50,780 bases of DNA, from assembly GCA_002011425.1 (NCBI GenBank), contig MTNJ01000031.1, positions 1 through 50,780 on the forward strand. The letters run 5' to 3'. This document shows, piece by piece, positions 8,169-14,451 of the stretch. How positions within the stretch are numbered: position 1 is the stretch's first letter; the number at the start of each line of letters is the position of its first letter. This DNA is from Candidatus Acetothermia bacterium JdFR-48. Its GTDB lineage: Bacteria; Bipolaricaulota; Bipolaricaulia; Bipolaricaulales; Bipolaricaulaceae. Under the pieces are notes generated by a model. The model made no database searches and was not told the DNA's origin. It was given only the letters and a program-made list of their open reading frames with translations. The position numbers and the translations under genes were made by a program.

Positions 8169-9044
8169 GTGTCCCCGGGAAGGGTTCCCCAGGCCCAGAC
8201 TCTTTTCTCCCTCCTCATGGGAGTCGTCTCGATATCCTTCGCGGCAATTCTCATCCGCCTCACCCGTTCCCCCGCCGTGGCGGTGGCTGCGTGGCGCATG
8301 GCGATCGCGAGCCTTCCACTATTACCCCTTTTGTTCCGGCAGAAAACTGGAGGTCTTAGCCGCCGGAACCTCCGTCTCTCCGCGCTAGCAGGGATATTCC
8401 TCGCGTTTCACTTCTCCCTCTGGATCTCCTCCTTACGCTATACCACTGTGGCGAGTTCCGTAGTTCTCGTGACAACGAACCCCCTTTTCGTAGGCCTCTT
8501 CTCCGCGATGTTCGGGGAACGGCCGTCGCGGAGACTGTGGCAGGGGATTCTCCTCTCATTTACCGGAGCGGTGATGATCGGTTGGGGAGACCTGGCTCTC
8601 GGGGGAAAAGCCCTGTGGGGGGATGTGCTGGCACTTCTTGGAGCGATGATGGCCTCGGGATACTTGCTGGTGGGACGTCGAGTCCGGCGGGAGCTCGGGC
8701 TCCTTCCCTATATTACCCTCTCCTATGGGACTGCCGGAGCCGTTCTTCTCTCCTTTATCGGAATCTTGCCGGAGGTCGACTTCTTCCCCTTAAATGGGGA
8801 TTGGGTCTGGATCGTTCTCATGGCCCTGGGCCCGCAGCTCCTCGGCCACACCGCCCTCAACTGGGCGCTGCGATTCCTGCCGGCGGCCGCCGTGGCGTTG
8901 GCTATCCTCGGCGAGCCCGTCCTCAGCTCCTTCTGGGCATACCTCATCTTCGACGAGGGGATCCGTCCGCTGCAGGGGGCCGGGTTTGCTCTGGTCCTTC
9001 TCGGGATCGCGCGGGGCCTGGGCGGCACGCGTGAGTTGGGGTAA
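8169..9044 (+). CDS. DMT-superfamily permease with EamA domains
   Basis: This inner-membrane transporter has 291 residues with ten hydrophobic segments arranged as two EamA repeats (about residues 10-140 and 155-288), the normal size for the family. Members export amino acids, nucleosides or other metabolites; no feature here fixes the substrate. The GTG start at 8169 follows GAGGAG by 7 nt; ATG at 8217 is an alternative. It lies between a patatin-like lipase and adenosylhomocysteinase, with only 4 and 13 nt gaps. Export of a product of S-adenosylmethionine recycling is possible but only an inference. Confidence 0.85.
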   Translation: MSPGRVPQAQTLFSLLMGVVSISFAAILIRLTRSPAVAVAAWRMAIASLPLLPLLFRQKTGGLSRRNLRLSALAGIFLAFHFSLWISSLRYTTVASSVVLVTTNPLFVGLFSAMFGERPSRRLWQGILLSFTGAVMIGWGDLALGGKALWGDVLALLGAMMASGYLLVGRRVRRELGLLPYITLSYGTAGAVLLSFIGILPEVDFFPLNGDWVWIVLMALGPQLLGHTALNWALRFLPAAAVALAILGEPVLSSFWAYLIFDEGIRPLQGAGFALVLLGIARGLGGTRELG

Positions 9045-9057
9045 GGTTTCGGTCGGG

Positions 9058-10284
9058 ATGAGAGAAGAGGGGTTAGTTACACGGGGGACACAGAAGATCG
9101 CCTGGGCAAGGGCTCACATGCCCATCGTAGGGGCGATCGAAGAGCAGCTCGCCCGGGAGCAGCCGTTCCGTGGCATGCGGATCGCGATCTCAATCCACCT
9201 CGAGGCCAAAACGGCCCGGTTCGTCCTGGCACTTGCTGCCGCCGGGGCAGAAGTCGCGGTCACTGGCTCTAACCCCCTCTCCACCCAGGACGACGTGGTC
9301 GCAGCCCTCCAAGCGGAGGGGGTCCCCGTCTCCGCCAAGCGAGGGGCAAGTCCGAAAGAGTACTGGGATGGCCTCATGCGGACGCTCGAGACCCGCCCTC
9401 ACCTCCTCCTTGACGATGGCGGCGATCTCACCGCCCTCCTCCACGGGGAGTACGCCGAGCTTGGGGCAGAGGTCATCGGGATCTGCGAAGAGACAACCAC
9501 CGGGGTGACGCGGTTACACAAGCTCGCCCGTACTGGGAAGCTGCGATTCCCCGCCGTGGCGGTGAACGAAGCCCGCATGAAGTACCTATTCGATAATCGC
9601 TACGGCACAGGCCAGTCTACTTGGGATGCCATCATGCGCACCACGAACTTGCTCGTGGCGGGGAAGACGGTGTTGGTGGCGGGCTACGGCTGGTGCGGCC
9701 GCGGAGTCGCCATGCGGGCCCGAGGACTTGGGGCACGAGTAGTGGTGGCTGAGGTGGACCCTGTACGGGCCGTCGAGGCCCTGATGGATGGGTTCATCGT
9801 CCAGCCCCTACGTGAGGCAATCCAGGTGGCGGATTTTCTCGTCACCGCCACAGGGTGCCGGGACGTGGTCACCTGGGAGGACCTCCTCGCGGCGAAGGAG
9901 GGGCTCATCCTTGCCAACGCCGGCCATTTCGACGTGGAGATCGACGTGCGAGCGCTCAGAGAACGGGCCCAGTGGCGCGAGGTCCGTGAGGGCGTGGAGG
10001 AGTTCACTCTCCCAAATGGGAAGCGGGTGTACCTCCTCGCTCATGGGCGGCTGGTGAACCTCGCTGCCGGGGATGGACACCCGGTGGAGATCATGGATAT
10101 ATCCTTCGCTCTCCAGGCCCTTTCCCTACGCTGGCTTTCGATGGAGGGAAGGGATCTTTCCCCTGGCGTTTACCCTGTCCCCCGGGAGATCGACGAGCAG
10201 GTGGCCCGGATGTTCCTCGCGACGCGGAATGTCCGGATCGATTACCTCACTGGAGAACAGAAGCGGTACCTGGGGCTTGACTAA
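9058..10284 (+). CDS. ahcY: S-adenosylhomocysteine hydrolase
   Basis: The enzyme splits S-adenosylhomocysteine (or S-inosylhomocysteine in some thermophiles) into homocysteine and the nucleoside using bound NAD, removing the inhibitor made by methyltransferases. The 408-residue product is of the short type without the eukaryotic insertion. Visible motifs are SIHLEAKTARFVLAL, GSNPLSTQDDVVAAL, EETTTGV, DNRYGTGQST, the NAD loop GYGWCGRGVAMRARGLGA, NAGHFDVEID and the C-terminal YLGLD. ATG 9058 gives a normal N-terminus; the frame is open further upstream within the transporter gene. The stop TAA shares its last A with the ATG of the aldolase gene, so the two are translationally coupled. Confidence 0.95.
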   Translation: MREEGLVTRGTQKIAWARAHMPIVGAIEEQLAREQPFRGMRIAISIHLEAKTARFVLALAAAGAEVAVTGSNPLSTQDDVVAALQAEGVPVSAKRGASPKEYWDGLMRTLETRPHLLLDDGGDLTALLHGEYAELGAEVIGICEETTTGVTRLHKLARTGKLRFPAVAVNEARMKYLFDNRYGTGQSTWDAIMRTTNLLVAGKTVLVAGYGWCGRGVAMRARGLGARVVVAEVDPVRAVEALMDGFIVQPLREAIQVADFLVTATGCRDVVTWEDLLAAKEGLILANAGHFDVEIDVRALRERAQWREVREGVEEFTLPNGKRVYLLAHGRLVNLAAGDGHPVEIMDISFALQALSLRWLSMEGRDLSPGVYPVPREIDEQVARMFLATRNVRIDYLTGEQKRYLGLD

Positions 10285-10871
10285 TGCATGGTGGGAGGGC
10301 TGCCCGGGAGCTCGTATGCCGAACGGCGCGGCGGATGACGGAGCTGGGATTGGTGGCGGGAAGCGCGGGAAATATCTCCCGGCGAGTTGGCAGTGTGATC
10401 TATATCACTCCGAGCGGCGTCCCCTACGATTACTTGAGGCCTCAGATGATCATCCTCCTGGATTTCGATGGGAATGTCCTCTCAAGAGGTGGAGAACCCT
10501 CTTCGGAATGGCGGATGCACGTCCTCATATACCGGGAGTTCCCGGAAGTGCACGCCATGGTCCATACCCATTCCCCCCACGCAACCGCTATCGCAGTCCA
10601 CGGATCCCTGCGCCCCGTGTCCGACGAGGGCCGCCTTCGCTTCGGGGACGAGGTGCCCGTGAGCCGACAGGCCCCACCGGGAACGTGGGAACTAGCCTGC
10701 GCCACAGTAGAAGCGCTTAAGCAAGGCAAAGGAGCTTGTCTCCTCGCTCGCCACGGGGCAGTGACGGTGGGATGGACCCTGACCGATGCCCTGCGTCGTG
10801 CCGTGGCCTTGGAAGAGGAGGCGCGGGTCGTCTCCTGGTGCGCCGGCGTTCGGGCTCAGCGCGAGGGCTGA
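10284..10871 (+). CDS. Class II aldolase/adducin-family enzyme (fuculose-phosphate aldolase-like)
   Basis: This family holds zinc-dependent aldolases, epimerases and dehydratases that act on sugar phosphates. The 195-residue protein has SAGNIS near residue 28, the phosphate-binding TPSG, a catalytic Glu within EPSSEWRMH, and the zinc His pair in HTHSPHATA with a further His in ARHGAVTVG. MtnB (methylthioribulose-1-phosphate dehydratase), fuculose-phosphate aldolase and deoxyribulose-phosphate aldolases share these motifs. Coupling to ahcY by a TAATG overlap suggests disposal of nucleoside by-products of SAM use, such as 5'-deoxyadenosine or methylthioadenosine. Its 3' end overlaps the convergent gene by 16 nt. 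Confidence 0.85.
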   Translation: MHGGRAARELVCRTARRMTELGLVAGSAGNISRRVGSVIYITPSGVPYDYLRPQMIILLDFDGNVLSRGGEPSSEWRMHVLIYREFPEVHAMVHTHSPHATAIAVHGSLRPVSDEGRLRFGDEVPVSRQAPPGTWELACATVEALKQGKGACLLARHGAVTVGWTLTDALRRAVALEEEARVVSWCAGVRAQREG

Positions 10872-11521
10872 CCCTCCTCCGCACCCCCCTTTCCGCCGAA
10901 GGCGAGGAGCACGCTGAAGAACGGTCCCCGCAGACCCTCCGGCGGGCCGGGGAGCGCGGCTTCGCCCGCCTCCCAGGGACCGGGGAAGGCCACGAGGTTG
11001 CCCGCTGTCACCCGGATTCCGATTCGGTTGGTGGGCCAGAGTTCCATTGATACGTAGGGTAAGAAGAGAAAGAACCCCCGGGAGAGGTAGAGGTCTGCGG
11101 GATGGGCGAGGGCGTCACCGAAGGAGCTGTAGTTGCGTGAGCGTAGGCGGAGCTCCACGCCACCGCCTCCGAAGAAGGAACCCACCGTGGCGGAGAAGTC
11201 CCCGCTTTCGAGGACCACGATCTCCCAAGAGGCGCCCCCGAATCCCAGGGACAGCCTCGCGTACTTCTCGCCCGCCCGGGCGGCGAGAGAACCGCCGAAT
11301 CCTCCCGCACCGAATCGAAGATCATTCCCCCCGAGGCCCATTCCTCCATAGAGCACGAAGGATCCCTCCAGCGTAGGGTACCCCGCATCATCCAGAGCCG
11401 TGTTTAGGGTCATAAGGTCCCAGAGGAGAAACGCCGCCCCCGAATAACCGGCTCCGAATCCCTCCCCGAGTCCGAGTACGCCCAAACTCAATGCTGCCAC
11501 TGCCCATACTGCTACCCGCAT
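10856..11521 (-). CDS. Predicted secreted Gly-rich protein of unknown function
   Basis: I do not recognise this family. The 221-residue product starts with a signal peptide (MRVAVWAVAALSLGVLGLGEG). The rest is rich in Gly, aromatic residues and alternating hydrophobic segments (for example GGMGLGGNDLRFGAGGFGGSL and FLFLPYVSMELWP). That is the composition expected of a small outer-membrane beta-barrel or surface protein. ATG 11521 follows a GGGGGGTGG sequence. It lies 40 nt downstream of pheS on the same strand and may be read from the same transcript. Its end overlaps the convergent aldolase gene. No enzyme motif is visible. Confidence 0.65.
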   Translation of the reverse strand: MRVAVWAVAALSLGVLGLGEGFGAGYSGAAFLLWDLMTLNTALDDAGYPTLEGSFVLYGGMGLGGNDLRFGAGGFGGSLAARAGEKYARLSLGFGGASWEIVVLESGDFSATVGSFFGGGGVELRLRSRNYSSFGDALAHPADLYLSRGFFLFLPYVSMELWPTNRIGIRVTAGNLVAFPGPWEAGEAALPGPPEGLRGPFFSVLLAFGGKGGAEEGQPSR

Positions 11522-11561
11522 TACACCACCCCCCTGACGCTTCCGGCCCCACAGTCCGGTT

Positions 11562-12560
11562 TTAGAACTGCCCTAAGAACCGAATATCGTTCTGAAAGAA
11601 GAGACGGATATCGTCGATCCCGTACTTGAGCATCGCCATCCGCTCGATCCCGAGTCCGAAGGCGAACCCCGTTACCTCCTCTGGATCGTAACCCACCTCC
11701 TCGAACACGGCGGGATCTACCATCCCCGCACCCATGATCTCGAGCCATGGGCCGCCCTCGCGGCGGATGTGGACCTGGGCTGAGGGCTCAGTGAAGGGGA
11801 AAAAGTCGGCCGAGAAGCGCATCTCGTATCCGGGGCCGAAGAATTGGCGCACGAACTCCTCGATGATCCACTTGAGATGAGCCATGGTAAGACCCCTCTC
11901 GACCCAGAGGAGCTCCACCTGGTGGAAGACGGGGAAGTGGGTGGCGTCGGGGGTGTCACGGCGGTAACACCGGCCGGGACAGATGATCCGAACCGGGGGC
12001 TTCCTCGATTTCATCACCCGAATTTGGACTGGGGAAGTGTGGGTACGCAAAAGTACTCCCTCGCCGATATAGAATGAGTCCCATTCGTCCCGTGCGGGGT
12101 GGTCGGCTGGGATGTTGAGGGCCTCGAAGTTGTAGTAGTCGGTCTCAACCTCGGGACCAGTGGCGACGTCGAATCCCATCTCCATGAAAATCTGTTCGAT
12201 CTCAAGACGAACCTGGGTGAGGGGATGGAGCCGCCCCACCCTGCGCCAACTTCCAGGAAGGGTGAAGTCGAAGGCCTCCCGCTTGAGGCGCTCGGCCTCG
12301 GCCTTGGCGGCGAGTCCCTCCTTGAGCCGCTCGATCTCGCCCTGGATTTCCTTCCGGAGGGCGTTAAGGAGCCTCCCCGCCTCGGCACGCTCGGCAGAGG
12401 GGAGCTCCCGGAGCGTCGTGAAGAGTTGGGTGAGGAGACCCTTCCGCCCCAAGAACCTGATCCTGACCTCCTCCAGGACCTTGAGGGAAGGGATATCTCG
12501 ACGCTCCTCCTCCCACTTCTCCCGAATTTCCCCAACCTTCCGTATGATCTCTTGGAGCAT
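11562..12560 (-). CDS. pheS: Phenylalanyl-tRNA synthetase alpha subunit
   Basis: PheS carries the class II catalytic core that charges tRNA-Phe and works as an alpha2-beta2 enzyme with PheT. The 332-residue protein has the N-terminal coiled-coil arm (about residues 1-85) and motif 1 near GRLHPLT. Motif 2 includes RCYRRDTPDATHFPVFHQVE, the Phe pocket lies around EIMGAGMVDP, and motif 3 is GFAFGLGIERMAML. ATG 12560 is preferred over the upstream TTG at 12599, because that TTG is the first part of a consensus -35 box. pheT does not follow: the next gene downstream encodes a secreted protein. No Shine-Dalgarno sequence is visible, which fits a leaderless mRNA. Confidence 0.94.
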   Translation of the reverse strand: MLQEIIRKVGEIREKWEEERRDIPSLKVLEEVRIRFLGRKGLLTQLFTTLRELPSAERAEAGRLLNALRKEIQGEIERLKEGLAAKAEAERLKREAFDFTLPGSWRRVGRLHPLTQVRLEIEQIFMEMGFDVATGPEVETDYYNFEALNIPADHPARDEWDSFYIGEGVLLRTHTSPVQIRVMKSRKPPVRIICPGRCYRRDTPDATHFPVFHQVELLWVERGLTMAHLKWIIEEFVRQFFGPGYEMRFSADFFPFTEPSAQVHIRREGGPWLEIMGAGMVDPAVFEEVGYDPEEVTGFAFGLGIERMAMLKYGIDDIRLFFQNDIRFLGQF

Positions 12561-12569
12561 TTCAGATGA

Positions 12570-12599
12570 GATATACTTCCTAGGCCACCCCACTGTCAA
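12570..12599 (-). promoter_or_regulatory. Promoter of pheS, positioned for a leaderless transcript
   Basis: On the minus strand TTGACA (12599-12594) and TATATC (12575-12570) are 18 nt apart. Only 9 nt separate the -10 box from the pheS ATG at 12560, so transcription would start within about 3 nt of the start codon. Confidence 0.65.
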
Positions 12600-12657
12600 A
12601 CCCGAATCGACACCCTCCTCGGTGGTGCGGGAGGGATTGGCCTAGGAAAATGGGGAG

Positions 12658-13227
12658 ATGAGGATAATCGGGGGGGAGAAGAGGGGGCACCGGCTGGTGG
12701 AATGGCACGCCACTGGGATTCGTCCCCTGCAGGACAAGGTCCGGGCCGCTCTCTTCGACATCCTGGGAGAACTCGTCGTGGGAGCGGATTTTTTGGACCT
12801 CTTCGCCGGAACTGGGGCGGTAGGGCTCGAAGCCCTCTCCCGCGGGGCGCGCCACGCCACGTTCGTCGATTCGTCCGGAAAGGCCATCCGCGTCATCCGC
12901 GCCAATTTAAAAAAACTCCGGTATGAGGATCGAGCTGAGGTGATCAAGTCCGACGCTCTGGAAGCGATAAAGGGGCTCCATCGCAAGAGGAAGCGTTTCG
13001 ACCTTATCTTCATGGGTGCCCCTTATTCCCAGGGCCTTACCCAGGAGGCCCTGAAGCAGTTGATCCTCTGCCCACTCCTCCGCGATGGCGGCTTGCTCAT
13101 CACAGAAATTCACAAATCTGAGGAGCTCCGTCCTCGATGCGGCCCCCTGAGGCTCCTTCAGGACCGCGGTTACGGCGACTCGAGGCTTCTTTTCTTTGAG
13201 TTTGCGTCTGAAGAGAAAAGTACGTAG
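12658..13227 (+). CDS. rsmD: RsmD-like 16S rRNA guanine-N2 methyltransferase with altered catalytic motif
   Basis: RsmD methylates G966 (E. coli numbering) of 16S rRNA with S-adenosylmethionine. The 189-residue length is typical. The N-terminal MRIIGGEKRGHRL, RPLQDKVRAALFDIL and SAM loop DLFAGTGAVGLEALSRGA all match the family. The catalytic (N/D)PPY motif, expected after FDLIF, reads MGAPY (residues about 120-124): the Asp is Gly and the first Pro is Ala, while Pro-Tyr remain. Activity may therefore be reduced or the specificity changed; a sequence error is also possible. The gene is divergent from pheS, and surE follows after 24 nt. Confidence 0.85.
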   Translation: MRIIGGEKRGHRLVEWHATGIRPLQDKVRAALFDILGELVVGADFLDLFAGTGAVGLEALSRGARHATFVDSSGKAIRVIRANLKKLRYEDRAEVIKSDALEAIKGLHRKRKRFDLIFMGAPYSQGLTQEALKQLILCPLLRDGGLLITEIHKSEELRPRCGPLRLLQDRGYGDSRLLFFEFASEEKST

Positions 13228-13251
13228 AATTCTCAAAAAGGGAGGGCTCAC

Positions 13252-14052
13252 GTGGGAAAGCCCCTTATCCTCCTCACCAACGACGACGGATACCTTGCCC
13301 CCGGACTTTTGGCCCTGTATGAAACCCTGAAGTCTCTGGGAGAGGTCTGGGTACTGGCCCCCGATCGAAATTGGTCTGCAGCCTCGCGAACTCGTGTCTT
13401 TCACAAACCCCTCCGCGTTTCCCCGGTTCGCCTTCCGGACGGAGTTTTAGTCCATATCACCAACGGTTCTCCCTCGGATTGTGTCTCTCTAGCGATCCTC
13501 GGTCTCGCCCCGCGACGTCCAGATGTGGTGGTGTCAGGGATAAACGCCGGGGCCAATCTGGGCCGAGACGTGACCTATTCCGGCACCGTGGCCGCCGCCA
13601 TGGAAGCGGCCCAGGCGGGTATCCCAGCACTGGCGATCTCCCAGGACCTGGGGGCAGAAAATGGCGAGGAGAAGGTCCCAGATTATCAGCGTGCGGCCCA
13701 GATTGCTGCTTCCCTGGTAGAAAAACTTCTCGCGAATAGCCCCCTTCCTTCGGGCACGCTGCTCAACGTTAACGTCCCCCTGGAGCGGCCCAAGGGAGTG
13801 AAGATCACGCGTCTGGGAACGAGCATCTGGCGTGATTACCTGGTGAAAGGGAAAGATCCACGGGGCAGAGACTACTACTGGCTCGCCGGGGAAATGATGA
13901 ATTCACCCCCGCCGGGGGAAGAGGACACCGACGTGTGGGCGGTCTTCTCGGGATACATTTCCATCACCCCTCTGCAGCTGGACCTCACCGACCACCGGCT
14001 CCTGAAGGCGCTCCGGGTCTGGGAAATGGACTTCAGCCTGCCCGCAAAATAG
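13252..14052 (+). CDS. surE: 5'/3'-nucleotidase SurE
   Basis: SurE removes phosphate from nucleoside 5'- and 3'-monophosphates and short polyphosphates using a divalent metal; it is linked to stationary-phase survival. The 266-residue protein has the metal motif TNDDG (9-13), APDRNWSAASR with the conserved Ser, TNGSPSDCV with the metal-binding Asn, and VSGINAGANLGRDVTYSGTVAAAMEA. Start GTG 13252 follows GGGAGGG. The C-terminal 20 nt overlap the convergent cation transporter gene. A role in recycling nucleotides together with the nearby ahcY is plausible. Confidence 0.95.
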   Translation: MGKPLILLTNDDGYLAPGLLALYETLKSLGEVWVLAPDRNWSAASRTRVFHKPLRVSPVRLPDGVLVHITNGSPSDCVSLAILGLAPRRPDVVVSGINAGANLGRDVTYSGTVAAAMEAAQAGIPALAISQDLGAENGEEKVPDYQRAAQIAASLVEKLLANSPLPSGTLLNVNVPLERPKGVKITRLGTSIWRDYLVKGKDPRGRDYYWLAGEMMNSPPPGEEDTDVWAVFSGYISITPLQLDLTDHRLLKALRVWEMDFSLPAK

Positions 14053-14317
14053 TCCAGATCCCCAAGGTAATGAAGACCGCGCCCGCAGCATAGTGTATCC
14101 CACGCATAGCTCCTTCGGGAAGATAGCGGTGTAAAGTGAAACCTAAAGCAACCGCTACTGCAGTGCTAAAGAGTAATGCGGCGCCAGCCCCGAGCAAGAC
14201 ACTCCCGGGGCTCTTGCCCGTGGCCATAGCGAAGATGGCGAGTTGGGTCTTATCGCCCAACTCCGCGAGGAGGATCGTCCAGAAGGAGGTGACCACCACT
14301 TCCCAAGCAATCTTCAT
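14033..14317 (-). CDS. GDT1/TMEM165 (UPF0016) family cation transporter, single-repeat form
   Basis: GDT1-family membrane proteins move manganese or calcium in exchange for protons. The 94-residue product has one family repeat: the motif E-L-G-D-K-T (ELGDKTQLAIFA) in the first helix and two further membrane helices. Most members have two repeats (about 190 residues); single-repeat forms are expected to pair. Here only one copy is present in the window. Start ATG 14317 follows GGAGGTAAGGA on the minus strand. I looked for a manganese riboswitch in the 134-nt divergent gap and could not recognise one. Confidence 0.85.
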   Translation of the reverse strand: MKIAWEVVVTSFWTILLAELGDKTQLAIFAMATGKSPGSVLLGAGAALLFSTAVAVALGFTLHRYLPEGAMRGIHYAAGAVFITLGIWTILRAG

Positions 14318-14451
14318 TCCTTACCTCCGCAGAAGTATTGAAGCTGGTTGCAAATCATACGCATACGCAACCGCAGATGAAACTCAGCCTGGATGAAGGG
14401 TGTAACTGAAGTAAGATAAATCAACTTTTCCGAAAGGCAGGTGTTTTTAAT

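Noticed and set aside
12561-12599. TTG start for pheS giving 13 extra residues
   Set aside because: The TTG is part of a TTGACA box spaced 18 nt from TATATC, and the ATG at 12560 gives the normal N-terminus.
14318-14451. A manganese-type riboswitch upstream of the GDT1-like gene
   Set aside because: I could not find the conserved loop sequences or a fitting fold in the gap.
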